A stretch of DNA of 64,000 nucleotides, taken from assembly GCA_965219915.1 (NCBI GenBank), contig OZ244794.1:372001-436000 (forward strand), given 5' to 3'. A program made the translations under genes and the position numbers. The DNA is from Bin80 sp965219915 (GTDB lineage: Bacteria; Bacteroidota; Rhodothermia; Rhodothermales; Bin80). Within the stretch, counting starts at the first letter, position 1; each line of letters opens with the position of its first letter. Of the stretch, positions 17,161-26,331 are shown piece by piece. Below the pieces are notes generated by a model, which was given only the letters and a program-made list of their open reading frames with translations, did no database searches and had not been told where the DNA came from.

Positions 17161-20013
17161 CTAAAAGTCCGCCGAGAGTCTCAAATACAATGCCGCGCCG
17201 TTGTAATCCCATGGTGTACTGGGGACATTTGCATTGCCTTGACTGTCTTGTTCAATCTGATCGGCAGGCCGGTCAATCGCGAAGATATTATTGACCCCGA
17301 ATGCAGCAGCATAGTTCTCTTTAAACCGATATCCCACCTCTGCATCCACAATCCAGCTTCCAGTATAGCTCCTCAGTACGTCCTCCCCACCTAGTGTACA
17401 GGTAAAACTGAACAGAACACACGCTTTCCACCCACTGTAATAGTTGAGGCGCAGCATACCATGGTAAGGGCCCATCACTTGGCGACCCGTTGCAATAATA
17501 CGATGATGTGGATTGACATGCTCCATTTCCACCTTACGTCTCGGAGACAAGATGCTGACCTCCGTGGTTTCGGTCAGAGGTTCTCCCAGAAACTCTCTGA
17601 TCGTAGTAGGCTCTGAAAAATCCAACAGCTCTGGACGAGTCCAATTATAGGCAATGCTCGCGATGGTCGCCCGGTTATCGCCGTATTCTCTGTCATAAGA
17701 CAGGAGTAAATCAACCCCGAATTGACGGGTATCAAAGTCGTTAGAAAAGAACTTCACCTCTTGCAATGTCTCAAATCCAGCTAGTTGTCCAGATCGTCTG
17801 AGAATTCCTGTAAGCTCGTCAGAAAGCGGAATACTACCACTGAGTGCAATGCGGTCTCGAAGCGTAATACTGAACATATCCGCGGTAAGAACCAGATCAG
17901 ATGAAAGTTGAAGAATCGTGCCGAAGGTCAGGTTCAGTGCAGATTCTTCGGTCAATGGCTTACCGCCAAGCGCTTGTGCAATCGGGTGATAGGAAGGTAT
18001 TTGTCCAGCGTCAATCAGCCCGAAAACGGGGTGGAAATTTGTCTGGATATTCTGAAGATTAACCTGCCCTGGTGTAGGTGCACGAACTCCTGTACTAATG
18101 GAACCTCGTAAACTCATCACTGGTGTTGCCCGCCACAAAGCCGCTACCTTTCCGGTGATCGTAGTACCAAAATCCTCATAGAAGTTTTCGTAGCGCCCGG
18201 CAATGCCAAGTTGGAATGAGCGAACGAGGTCCGCTTCCAGATCAATATATGCAGCATAGTTTGGACGCCCCCAACTTCCAGCATACGCGGGAGGAATCCC
18301 TTGATCTCCATTGGAGCCGACAGAAAAAGTGTAGGGGCCCTGTTGTACATAGGGGCCGACCGAGTATGAGTGGAAGTCACCAGGTTTGGTTTCAAATATC
18401 TCCGTACGCCACTGAGCTCCCCAGGCGATATTTAGTGGTGAATAAAAGCTCTCCAGATCAATTGGATAGCTCATATCCAGGTTAACACTGTATTCCTGCT
18501 GCACAAAATCACGCTGACGGAACTCGCTGGGACTCTCGGGGCCCCAGGAAGCATTCACAGTATTGCGAATGAAATAGTCCATTAAGCTTCGGCCCAGACT
18601 TGCGCTCACATCCCAAGTCAATCCAGACTGAGTGTATCCCCTGACGCCGGCCACTGCACTCGCGTCTGAGATGTCCGCCCCAAACCGGGGAGTGAAGCCC
18701 CCTGGATAGTCTTCGTTGAAGAGAAAGCAGGCCCCTCGGTACTGTTGCACGAAAGATTGAACTGCATCAAAGTTTGAATCCAATGGAGGAAGGATTTCCG
18801 AACTAAGGCAATCAATTCCATCATTTGGATCAAGATCTGCAACTGCGCGAATTGCATCTTCGCCAGATCCAAACCGAAAAACATTGGCACGAGCGATACT
18901 TCCTCCCGGCATTCTGAAAAAATAGCTCCCATTGCCAGAGCGTTGACCATACCCTCCGAAGGCATAAAGACGTGTAGAAGCAGTAAGACCTAGTTCGGCA
19001 TTCACGAACGCCGTAATGGCGTGATCAATGTCTGGATTCCCCCAGATGATTCCAGGAAGCTTGACCGGATACCCCTTGCTCTCTAGATTTTTTGCAGCTA
19101 CCTGGTTCACCGAGCGACTGGTCGGCTCCGTATTACGATACTCAAGACTCACATTCACGAAGCCATCGTCGGTGAGTGGAAAGCCCGCATTTGTTCCAAT
19201 AGTTACATAGCGGCCGTCCCCCTGGCCGTACTGCCCAACCTGTGATTGAACAGAAAATCCGTGATCCGCATCACGCAGTTGCAGATTGAAAACTCCGGCA
19301 ATTGCATCTGCACCGTACTGGGCGGATGCCCCATCACGTAATACCTCAAACTGCTTAATTGCAATACTCGGGATCATATTCATATCCGGTCCCTGAGAGC
19401 CAAGGATCAGAGCACTCCCAAATAGAGCAAGAGAACCAGTACGGTGGCGGCGTTTCCCATTGACAAGGAGAATCGTGTTATCGGGTGAAAGCCCCCTTAA
19501 CGTCGGAGGTCTTACAAAAGTGGTGGACCCATCAATCTCGTGCCTCTGGACGTTGTAGGAGGGAATTTGAGAGCGGAGAATATCATCAATATCCGTGCTC
19601 GCTGTGCTCCGCAGATCCCGCGGAGAGATGACATCAATGGGTACTGCTGAATCGGTAACAAGCCGTGGCAGTCGCCGCGTCCCAACGACAACCAAACCCT
19701 CAATTTCTTCAATCGATGGAACGAGTGTCACATTCAGTTCCTCCCCATCGATCGGAGGCGAAAATCTTTGTGTCACATATCCGACAAACGAAAACACCAG
19801 GATGTCATCCTCAGAGCGAAGTTCCAGTTCATACGTACCATCCGACGAGGTGGTCGTCCCTATGGTAGTCCCTTCAATGACAATCGTTACGGACTCCATT
19901 GGATCACCGGTTTCTCCGTCATTAACCGTCCCACGAACAATTATCTGAGCCAGTGCCGTGGGAACCACCGAACAAACCAAACTAAGTAGCAAAGTGATTC
20001 TTAGAAGAGACAT
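17161..20013 (-). CDS. TonB-dependent outer-membrane receptor
   Basis: A 950-residue receptor. The ATG at 20013 is preferred to the in-frame GTG at 20040; both give a signal peptide ending in TALA. A regulatory-like beta-sandwich at about 24-105 (IIVRGTVNDGETGDPMESVTIVIEG) is followed by a plug with VVGTRRLPRLVTDSAVPIDVIS, LRGLSPDNTILLVNGKRRH and EVLRDGASAQYGADAIAGVFNLQLRD, then a large barrel. The final DYNGAALYLRLSADF ends in Phe as expected. The plug type is the iron-complex/vitamin-like class, not the SusC class, and no SusD-like partner follows. Several Cys pairs in extracellular loops (for example around LFSFTCTLG) may form disulfides. Substrate unknown. Confidence 0.87.
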   Translation of the reverse strand: MSLLRITLLLSLVCSVVPTALAQIIVRGTVNDGETGDPMESVTIVIEGTTIGTTTSSDGTYELELRSEDDILVFSFVGYVTQRFSPPIDGEELNVTLVPSIEEIEGLVVVGTRRLPRLVTDSAVPIDVISPRDLRSTASTDIDDILRSQIPSYNVQRHEIDGSTTFVRPPTLRGLSPDNTILLVNGKRRHRTGSLALFGSALILGSQGPDMNMIPSIAIKQFEVLRDGASAQYGADAIAGVFNLQLRDADHGFSVQSQVGQYGQGDGRYVTIGTNAGFPLTDDGFVNVSLEYRNTEPTSRSVNQVAAKNLESKGYPVKLPGIIWGNPDIDHAITAFVNAELGLTASTRLYAFGGYGQRSGNGSYFFRMPGGSIARANVFRFGSGEDAIRAVADLDPNDGIDCLSSEILPPLDSNFDAVQSFVQQYRGACFLFNEDYPGGFTPRFGADISDASAVAGVRGYTQSGLTWDVSASLGRSLMDYFIRNTVNASWGPESPSEFRQRDFVQQEYSVNLDMSYPIDLESFYSPLNIAWGAQWRTEIFETKPGDFHSYSVGPYVQQGPYTFSVGSNGDQGIPPAYAGSWGRPNYAAYIDLEADLVRSFQLGIAGRYENFYEDFGTTITGKVAALWRATPVMSLRGSISTGVRAPTPGQVNLQNIQTNFHPVFGLIDAGQIPSYHPIAQALGGKPLTEESALNLTFGTILQLSSDLVLTADMFSITLRDRIALSGSIPLSDELTGILRRSGQLAGFETLQEVKFFSNDFDTRQFGVDLLLSYDREYGDNRATIASIAYNWTRPELLDFSEPTTIREFLGEPLTETTEVSILSPRRKVEMEHVNPHHRIIATGRQVMGPYHGMLRLNYYSGWKACVLFSFTCTLGGEDVLRSYTGSWIVDAEVGYRFKENYAAAFGVNNIFAIDRPADQIEQDSQGNANVPSTPWDYNGAALYLRLSADF

Positions 20014-20096
20014 GAGAAACGATGTTTTGTTATACGACACAACGGGTTGTGTACAGGATAGTGATTTTCTACATTAATATCCAAGTATCCCGGGAG

Positions 20097-20177
20097 ATGT
20101 CAGTGACAAAACGAGAAAATGCTATATCCAAGATCACCATCCGGGACTTTGCCGAACAGTGGGGTAAGGAGCTTTAA
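20097..20177 (+). other. Possible 26-residue open frame
   Basis: ATG at 20097 follows GGGAG closely and reads SKITIRDFAEQWGKEL before TAA at 20175-20177; the same frame then reads AALATRTYAQPRE to a second stop. The composition is protein-like, but the frame is short and unrecognised. It may be a remnant. Confidence 0.15.
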
Positions 20178-20296
20178 GCGGCCCTGGCGACCCGCACGTA
20201 TGCACAACCCAGAGAATAACAGGGAATTCCTCCTTCGGAAACCCCATCGCAGGAATGTGGTAGTTCCTGACCGAACCAAAGAATTAATTGGAAATC

Positions 20297-20734
20297 ATGC
20301 TCCGGACACTATTTGTTGTTTCTATTTTATTCGTGCCGTCACAACTATTTGCCCAGGAATCACCTGACCGCTTCATGCTGGAAGCTGGGCTAGTCGGCGG
20401 GAGCGGGGACGCTTGCCCTGGACATTACATTCGCGTCACCGGACAGATTACTGGTCCATTATCACTTTATGGTATGGTGGAGAATTATCGATGTCATAAC
20501 CTGGCGGGGACAGCGAACCGGATCGGAGTTTCAGTGTTGGCAGCTCGTTCCAACTGGCTTGTGCGACCCGAATTAAGGACTGGTGTTGAGTATGATGGGG
20601 GGCATGTTTCCCCGAATTTAGGGGTAGGTTTGGTTCTTGGGCGACGTTACGGAGCACGTACCACTGTTCATCTGGGAAACGTGTTTGATGATTTTCTTGT
20701 CCTCTTTCAAATGGGCGGATACATCCGCTTTTAA
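20297..20734 (+). CDS. Small exported protein, outer-membrane-barrel-like
   Basis: A 145-residue protein with a signal peptide (hydrophobic core about residues 3-17, cleavage after FA-Q). The mature part alternates short beta-strand-like stretches: MLEAGLVGGSGD, YIRVTGQITGPLSLYGMVENY, WLVRPELRTGVEYDGGHVSPNLGVGLVLG and FQMGGYIRF, ending in Phe. This suits an eight-strand barrel or lipid-binding barrel. Two cysteines (in DACPGHY and YRCHN) could form a disulfide. An in-frame TTG at 20288 is less likely as start. I do not recognise a named family. Confidence 0.55.
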   Translation: MLRTLFVVSILFVPSQLFAQESPDRFMLEAGLVGGSGDACPGHYIRVTGQITGPLSLYGMVENYRCHNLAGTANRIGVSVLAARSNWLVRPELRTGVEYDGGHVSPNLGVGLVLGRRYGARTTVHLGNVFDDFLVLFQMGGYIRF

Positions 20735-21293
20735 CCACACCGGGACCAATAAATTCTCTCCCCCACGTCAATAGAGAGTTGTCCAACTGTGGGAATTAAT
20801 TGCTTCTTTTGAGATACATTGAAATAATGCTCTTGGTGCCCGCATCCCGGCAGACTTTTAAGCGTTACTGCTGAATTAGATGATATCTGCCAAATTCCTG
20901 GAGGAAAACCAGATAAATATGCGCTGAGTCTATGTAAGTCCTGTCGCTGCGGAGCGAAGGCCCGTGATCGCGGACAATGAGTTCAGAATCATTAAAAAGA
21001 AGAATCGTACCGGGTTATGCCATTCCTGATATGATTCCCAATTAAAACCGGCGTGTCCTATCTGATAGTTCAGCTGTATACCTAGAAACATCCGATATAA
21101 ACCCCCGTTGGTCGCTACCTTGTGCTAGAATCATGTACAAACCACTGACACTGTAGCTAGCTGTTTCAGCACGTTGGTGCGAGACATAGACGTGCATCCG
21201 TACCATCAGAGACTCGAATGGAAACAGCACTTTCTTTGGTAGCTTGGGTGTAAAATGATATTGAACTAGATTCCCCTAACGGATAATCCGGCC
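20735..21293. other. Intergenic stretch without a recognisable gene
   Basis: In 559 bases I find only short frames: a 22-codon plus frame at 20977-21045 and a 62-codon minus frame at 21042-21230, neither with recognisable similarity. A CTCTC/GAGAG pair near 20755-20780 could form a weak hairpin after the preceding gene. The last 60 bases before 21294 are AT-rich and likely hold the promoter of the large haem-protein gene. Confidence 0.45.
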
Positions 21294-24200
21294 ATGAAAA
21301 ACCTGTTTCCGATAGTAATTTTTGTTGCACTTGCGGGCTGTACATCCAGTGCAACCGAGACTTCACGCCTGAGGGCATTAAAAACGGATGATCATGTTAT
21401 TGTACTGAACGATGTGCGTGGAGACACTGCACTGGTGGTGCAGTCTGCTCAGGATTTCAGGCCGTTTTTGCACCCAATCCTGACCCCAGATGGTGCGACC
21501 TCAGTGACACAATATAGTCCCGGCCATCATCCTCATCAGACCGGCCTGTACTGGGGCTTCACACGGCTGAATGGTCGGGATTACTTCCATCACCCGGAGG
21601 GAGATTATTGGCAAAGAGATACTGTGATGGTAACCAGAGCCGCTGGAGACACGATTGGCTGGGCAACCGTCTACGATCTACTTGACGAGAACGGCATTCC
21701 TGTTCTCCAAGAAACCCAGAACTGGACTATGTACGAAGCAGACAGTTCTGTTGTACTGGATTTGACTTGGACGGGCAAGGCCATCGCCGACGTTGTTGTC
21801 GGCGAATATGATTACGGCGGGCTGTTCCTACGGATGCCCTGGGCCCCGGGTATGGAAGGGCGTGCAGTGAATGCTGCACGACAGCGCAATCATTTTGCTG
21901 AAGGCCAGCGGGCCATGTGGATGGATGTCGGTCTTGCGCTGCCAGGGCGTGAAGATATGGCCCATGTAGCCATATTTGATCATCCTGATAATGCGGATTT
22001 CCCACAACCCTGGCGCGTGGATGGCCAACTGGGAGTAGGACCTGTTCGCGCCAGACTTGGCGACTGGACCATTGAAGCCGGTAGTACGGAAACCATTCGG
22101 CACCGATTACTCGTGTACACGGGAGAAATGAGCGACATTACGATGCGTGCAAAATGGGAGGACTATGCCGATCGCTCCGGTGCAATGTATTCCACCGCGT
22201 CCCTCTGGGGCTTGGCACAGCAGGAAGCGCGCGAAGCAGAGTTCCTTACCCCAGTGGCAGCAGCAGAGATGATGACGCTGAAGGAAGGCTACGAGGTTAA
22301 CGCGTGGGCCGGTGAACCGCTTCTCACGCAGCCCATGGCCTTTGCCTGGGATGATAAAGGGCGGCTCTGGATTGCAGAGAATCGGGACTACGAATCACGT
22401 CAGACAGGATTTTCTGGGTCTGGAGATAGCCGCATCGTGATTCTGGAAGATACTGATCGCGATGGCACCGCAGATGTTCGAAAAGTTTTTATGGAAGGGA
22501 TCGCTTTCCCGAGCGCACTAGCCGTGGGCTTTGATGGGGTCTTCCTTGGTGCCCCGCCCCACCTGCTCTTTATCCCCGATCGCAATGGTGATGACCGAGC
22601 AGATATCAATGACATTGAGATCCGCCTTACCGGCTGGGGAATTCGCGACAGACACGAAACAATAAACAGTTTTCACTGGGGGCCGGACGGATGGCTCTAT
22701 GGACTTGAGGGATTTGCCACCTCGTCGGTCATAAGAAAACCGGGGCCAGAAGCACGGCTCTTTGGACATAACGACGCCTTCCCGGAAGACCTATTGGAGG
22801 CCGATGGTGTGGAAATCAATGGTGGCGTATGGCGTTATCATCCGACAAAGGACAAGTTTGAAACAGTGGCACATGGCTTCAGTAACCCCTGGGGAATTGA
22901 TTACGACGCACATGGCGAACTCTTTATAAGCGCCTGTGTGATCCCGCATGTTTTCCATGTGACCCCAGGAGGCATCTACATGCGGCAGGGTGGCACTCAC
23001 TTGAACCCCCACATTTACGAAGATATTGCTCCTATTGTAGACCACCGACACCGTTCGGCACACGGGGGCGCCCGCATTTATCAATCTGATGCATTTGCCC
23101 CCGAAGAAACGGGACGCCTGTTCATGGCCAATATTCATGAGCACGCAGTCCTGAGTGATGTACTACATCCGAGTCGTAGTGGGTTCATAGCCAGTCACGG
23201 AGATGAGTTTATGATGGCGCATAATGCCCAATGGGTTGGCTTCAGTATGGAGATAGGCCCAGAGGGAGCACTATATGTTCTTGATTGGCATGACGCGGAC
23301 ATCTGTGGCGGGGACGTTTTGGACAAGGATACCGGGAGGATCTTTCGAATTACCCCGTCAGAGTCGCATGCCGTGGAATGGGATGGCCGTTATGGGGATC
23401 TGCGTCAACTCAGCGACCTTGAGCTAGCGGAGCTTCAGGAGAGTCGAAGTGACTGGCATGCCCGACGCGCCCGTGTAATACTGCAGCACCGCGCGAGCAC
23501 ACGTGCACTGGACACCTCAGCCCTGACACATCTGAATACACTTTATGAAACTGGTGCCACTACGCCGCTCAGACTGCGTGCGCTGTGGTCGCTGTACATT
23601 ACAGGCAATTTCTCGCTTGAATCTCTTTCGGGTGCACTGCAGGACAGCGAACCCTACATAAGAGCCTGGGGCGTTCGATTGATCACGGAACAGGACGCAA
23701 TTGACCCTGATGTTTTGCTGACTCTTGAGGAAATTGCCGAAAGGGAGAACTCTCCAGTCGTACGTAAATACCTCGCAGCTATGCTTCAGCGGATCCCCAA
23801 TGAGCAGCGCTGGCCAATCGTTGAGGCGTTATTGAACCACCCGGAGGACAGCGAAGACCCAAACATTCCAACCTTATTGTGGACAGGTTTTGAGCCACTG
23901 GTGGCGGAAGCACCTGAACGCGCCCTTTTGCTTATTGAAGATGCGGATGATTATCCGAAAATGACGGAGTTTGTGGGACGGCGACTGGTTGAAGCCGGAC
24001 ATATGTCTCCACTGCTAGCCGCACTTCATGCAAACCGGAATGAGAATCTGTTGCGTGGAATGGTGGCGGGCCTGGAAGGTGCGGGAGATATAGAAGCACC
24101 CGAAGACTGGGACCGTACTTACCGGAGATTACGACGCAAAAGTGAAACCCGCGCATGGGCTACCACCGTAGCCCAGTTATTTGGTGATGCTGAGGCTGAG

Positions 24201-25079
24201 CGTGCCCTTATGGCTGAGGTGATGAATGCTTCTTTGCCTTCGGAGCAGCGTATTGCCGCATTGACAGCACTTGCACCATCACAACCTGATGCGCTCAGAG
24301 AAGCCCTGTTTGAATTGATCAATGACCCGAATATGCGAACTGCATCAATCCAGGCAGTCGCAGCTTTCAACGACCAGGAACTGGGGCAATTTCTGCTCTC
24401 AAATTACGCGGACGCAACCCCCTCCGAAAAAGAGGCCATCATTCAAACCATGGCATCGCGTCCGGTATACGGATGGATGTTGGTAGAGTCACTCCGTGAT
24501 GGTTCAATCCAGCGGAATGATATTCCTGTCTGGATCGCCCGACAAATGCGTCGTGTCGTGGGAAGTGGTTTTGTAGAAATCTGGGGTCCTATTGACGAGC
24601 TTCCGGGGGACAAAGCCGCAGCTTACGCCCGATATCACACCCTGGTGACGTCTGGAATGGCAGCTGATGCCTCCAATGGACAGAATGTATTTGCGCAGGC
24701 CTGCAGGGCATGCCACCAAATGAATGGTGTTGGCGGACTTATAGGCCCGGACCTGACGGGATCCAATCGAACAGATGTAGACTACCTTCTCAGTAATCTC
24801 ATTTACCCGGATGAGTTCATCCAAGACGACTACCGGATGGTGCTTGCCACGACCCGCGGCGGACGTACGTATGTAGGTACTCTTGTAGGTGAAAGTGATC
24901 GCCAAGTTACACTCCGGCCCATAGGACAAAAGGACGTTGTGCTGAACCGCACCGAAATACAATCATTGGAGGTTTCCGAGGAATCATTAATGCCGGAAGA
25001 CTTGCTCTCTGTGCTGTCCGACAAAGACATCCAAGATCTGTTTGCATATTTGCGAACGGCTGAGACGTCAACTCAATAG
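21294..25079 (+). CDS. DUF6807 - PVC-type haem protein fusion (beta-propeller, HEAT, cytochrome c)
   Basis: A 1261-residue multidomain lipoprotein with lipobox LAGC (Cys16). Residues about 30-310 match DUF6807, the PmoA-like domain (RPFLHPILTPDG, then SPGHHPHQTGLYWGF). Residues about 328-690 form a glucose/sorbosone-dehydrogenase-like propeller of the PVC type (EGYEVNAWAGEPLLTQPMAFAWDDKGRLWIAENRDY, VILEDTDRDGTAD, INSFHWGPDGWLYG). Residues about 700-1110 are HEAT-like helical repeats, and the last 140 carry a cytochrome c with CRACH at 1137-1141 and GLIGPDLTGSNR. The propeller-HEAT-haem order is that of planctomycete PVC-type haem-binding proteins, presumed to oxidise sugars; the N-terminal DUF6807 is an addition. 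A catabolic role on a carbohydrate substrate is inferred. Confidence 0.85.
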   Translation: MKNLFPIVIFVALAGCTSSATETSRLRALKTDDHVIVLNDVRGDTALVVQSAQDFRPFLHPILTPDGATSVTQYSPGHHPHQTGLYWGFTRLNGRDYFHHPEGDYWQRDTVMVTRAAGDTIGWATVYDLLDENGIPVLQETQNWTMYEADSSVVLDLTWTGKAIADVVVGEYDYGGLFLRMPWAPGMEGRAVNAARQRNHFAEGQRAMWMDVGLALPGREDMAHVAIFDHPDNADFPQPWRVDGQLGVGPVRARLGDWTIEAGSTETIRHRLLVYTGEMSDITMRAKWEDYADRSGAMYSTASLWGLAQQEAREAEFLTPVAAAEMMTLKEGYEVNAWAGEPLLTQPMAFAWDDKGRLWIAENRDYESRQTGFSGSGDSRIVILEDTDRDGTADVRKVFMEGIAFPSALAVGFDGVFLGAPPHLLFIPDRNGDDRADINDIEIRLTGWGIRDRHETINSFHWGPDGWLYGLEGFATSSVIRKPGPEARLFGHNDAFPEDLLEADGVEINGGVWRYHPTKDKFETVAHGFSNPWGIDYDAHGELFISACVIPHVFHVTPGGIYMRQGGTHLNPHIYEDIAPIVDHRHRSAHGGARIYQSDAFAPEETGRLFMANIHEHAVLSDVLHPSRSGFIASHGDEFMMAHNAQWVGFSMEIGPEGALYVLDWHDADICGGDVLDKDTGRIFRITPSESHAVEWDGRYGDLRQLSDLELAELQESRSDWHARRARVILQHRASTRALDTSALTHLNTLYETGATTPLRLRALWSLYITGNFSLESLSGALQDSEPYIRAWGVRLITEQDAIDPDVLLTLEEIAERENSPVVRKYLAAMLQRIPNEQRWPIVEALLNHPEDSEDPNIPTLLWTGFEPLVAEAPERALLLIEDADDYPKMTEFVGRRLVEAGHMSPLLAALHANRNENLLRGMVAGLEGAGDIEAPEDWDRTYRRLRRKSETRAWATTVAQLFGDAEAERALMAEVMNASLPSEQRIAALTALAPSQPDALREALFELINDPNMRTASIQAVAAFNDQELGQFLLSNYADATPSEKEAIIQTMASRPVYGWMLVESLRDGSIQRNDIPVWIARQMRRVVGSGFVEIWGPIDELPGDKAAAYARYHTLVTSGMAADASNGQNVFAQACRACHQMNGVGGLIGPDLTGSNRTDVDYLLSNLIYPDEFIQDDYRMVLATTRGGRTYVGTLVGESDRQVTLRPIGQKDVVLNRTEIQSLEVSEESLMPEDLLSVLSDKDIQDLFAYLRTAETSTQ

Positions 25080-25114
25080 GTTTGGGGGTATAAACGTTGA
25101 ACTTGCGATTCCGA

Positions 25115-26245
25115 ATGTATTTTCGACACTTAGTTTATCTCCTGGTATTTATCACCATGATCTGCCCCCCTGCGTCAGCGCAGCGGATTGCCAAGTATGG
25201 GGCGGATTTTCTGGCGGGAGGGGTAGATGCCCGGGCATTGGCCATGGGCGGAGCAAACGTTGCACATACCCAGAATGTGTATAGTGTGTATTGGAACCCT
25301 TCCGGACTGGCGCACACCGAGTACCCCGAAGTTGCCTACATGCATGCGGAGCGCTTTGCTGGGATTGTGTCGTTTGATTTTGCTGCGGTCGCTTACCCGG
25401 TAAGCAGCACTTCCACCGTGGGAGTAAGTTTTTTTCGGAGCGGTGTGAACGACATCAAAAACACCCTTAATGCCTGGGATGCAGAGCGTAACCAACCCAA
25501 AGCGAACCCTGAATCATACATAACCAGCTTCTCGGCTGCGGATATGGCGTTCCTGGTGAGCTACGCCAGGCATCTTGGCACACGCATCACTGTTGGCGCA
25601 TCAGGTAAGATCATCCGGCGCACAATTGGAGACTTTGCGGATGCGTGGGGATACAGTTTTGATGCAGGGGCGCAGTGGTACGGAGATCGGTTTATGCTTG
25701 GTGTACAGATCCAGGACTTGTCAACAATGCTCCAAAGCTGGAGCGTGAACACATCAGCCTTCGCGATTGAGGGCACCAATCCGGATACCGGAGCACCTTA
25801 TACTTTCACTGAGGTATTTGATCAGGAATTACCCACTGGGGATACCTTCCTGGTATTGCCGGTGGTTCGATTGGGATCAGGATTGGTATTGCCTGCTGGT
25901 TCCCGGAATGCTGTCACCCTCGCGTTGGATTTTGATGTCGCATTTGATGGACAGCAGGTGAATGCTTTCAATCTCGGGGACTTGTCGTTTCATCCAAGAT
26001 TGGGGGCGGAGTTCTCTTTTCGGAATCTTGTTGCGCTTCGGGCAGGGATCAACCGTATAGCCCAGACGGACAATTACGGTCTAGATGTAGTGCCTTCCGT
26101 GGGTGCAGGTATACGCCTCAAGACGTTATCCATCGATTACGGATTTGGAGACTTCGGGGGATTGGTCCGCGATTTGGGGTATTCACACAGAATTTCTGTG
26201 CATTTTACCTGGAACCGGGAAAAATTCCGTCGACCATCAGATTAA
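25115..26245 (+). CDS. PorV/PorQ-family outer-membrane protein
   Basis: A 376-residue outer-membrane barrel. I use the ATG at 25115, giving a signal peptide ending ASA-Q; an in-frame TTG at 25097, eight bases after GGGGG, is a real alternative. The start of the mature protein (KYGADFLAGGVDARALAMGGANVA, then YSVYWNPSGLA) is the signature of the PorV/PorQ (UPF0164) family, FadL-like barrels that in T9SS shuttle cargo from the translocon to the attachment complex. Many family members have no demonstrated T9SS role. It begins 35 bases after the haem-protein gene and may be co-transcribed with it. A possible hairpin follows the stop. Confidence 0.78.
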   Translation: MYFRHLVYLLVFITMICPPASAQRIAKYGADFLAGGVDARALAMGGANVAHTQNVYSVYWNPSGLAHTEYPEVAYMHAERFAGIVSFDFAAVAYPVSSTSTVGVSFFRSGVNDIKNTLNAWDAERNQPKANPESYITSFSAADMAFLVSYARHLGTRITVGASGKIIRRTIGDFADAWGYSFDAGAQWYGDRFMLGVQIQDLSTMLQSWSVNTSAFAIEGTNPDTGAPYTFTEVFDQELPTGDTFLVLPVVRLGSGLVLPAGSRNAVTLALDFDVAFDGQQVNAFNLGDLSFHPRLGAEFSFRNLVALRAGINRIAQTDNYGLDVVPSVGAGIRLKTLSIDYGFGDFGGLVRDLGYSHRISVHFTWNREKFRRPSD

Positions 26246-26256
26246 AAGACCTGAAA

Positions 26257-26274
26257 CGGTTAGTCTCACTACCG
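26257..26274. terminator. Bulged hairpin between convergent genes
   Basis: CGGTTAGT and ACTACCG pair with one bulged T around CTC, 12 bases after the PorV-like stop and 58 bases from the end of the convergent receptor-like gene. AT-rich sequence flanks it. A shared terminator is plausible. Confidence 0.25.
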
Positions 26275-26331
26275 ATTCGGTTTGAAAACCCGCAAGCGGA
26301 GCGCGAAGATGAGGAAAATGCAAGACAAGTA

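Noticed and set aside
20977..21045. 22-codon frame in the gap before the haem-protein gene
   Set aside because: Too short, no ribosome site, no similarity.
22300..23400. Frameshift suspected between the DUF6807 and propeller parts
   Set aside because: The frame is continuous with good composition across the junction near residue 320, so the fusion appears real.
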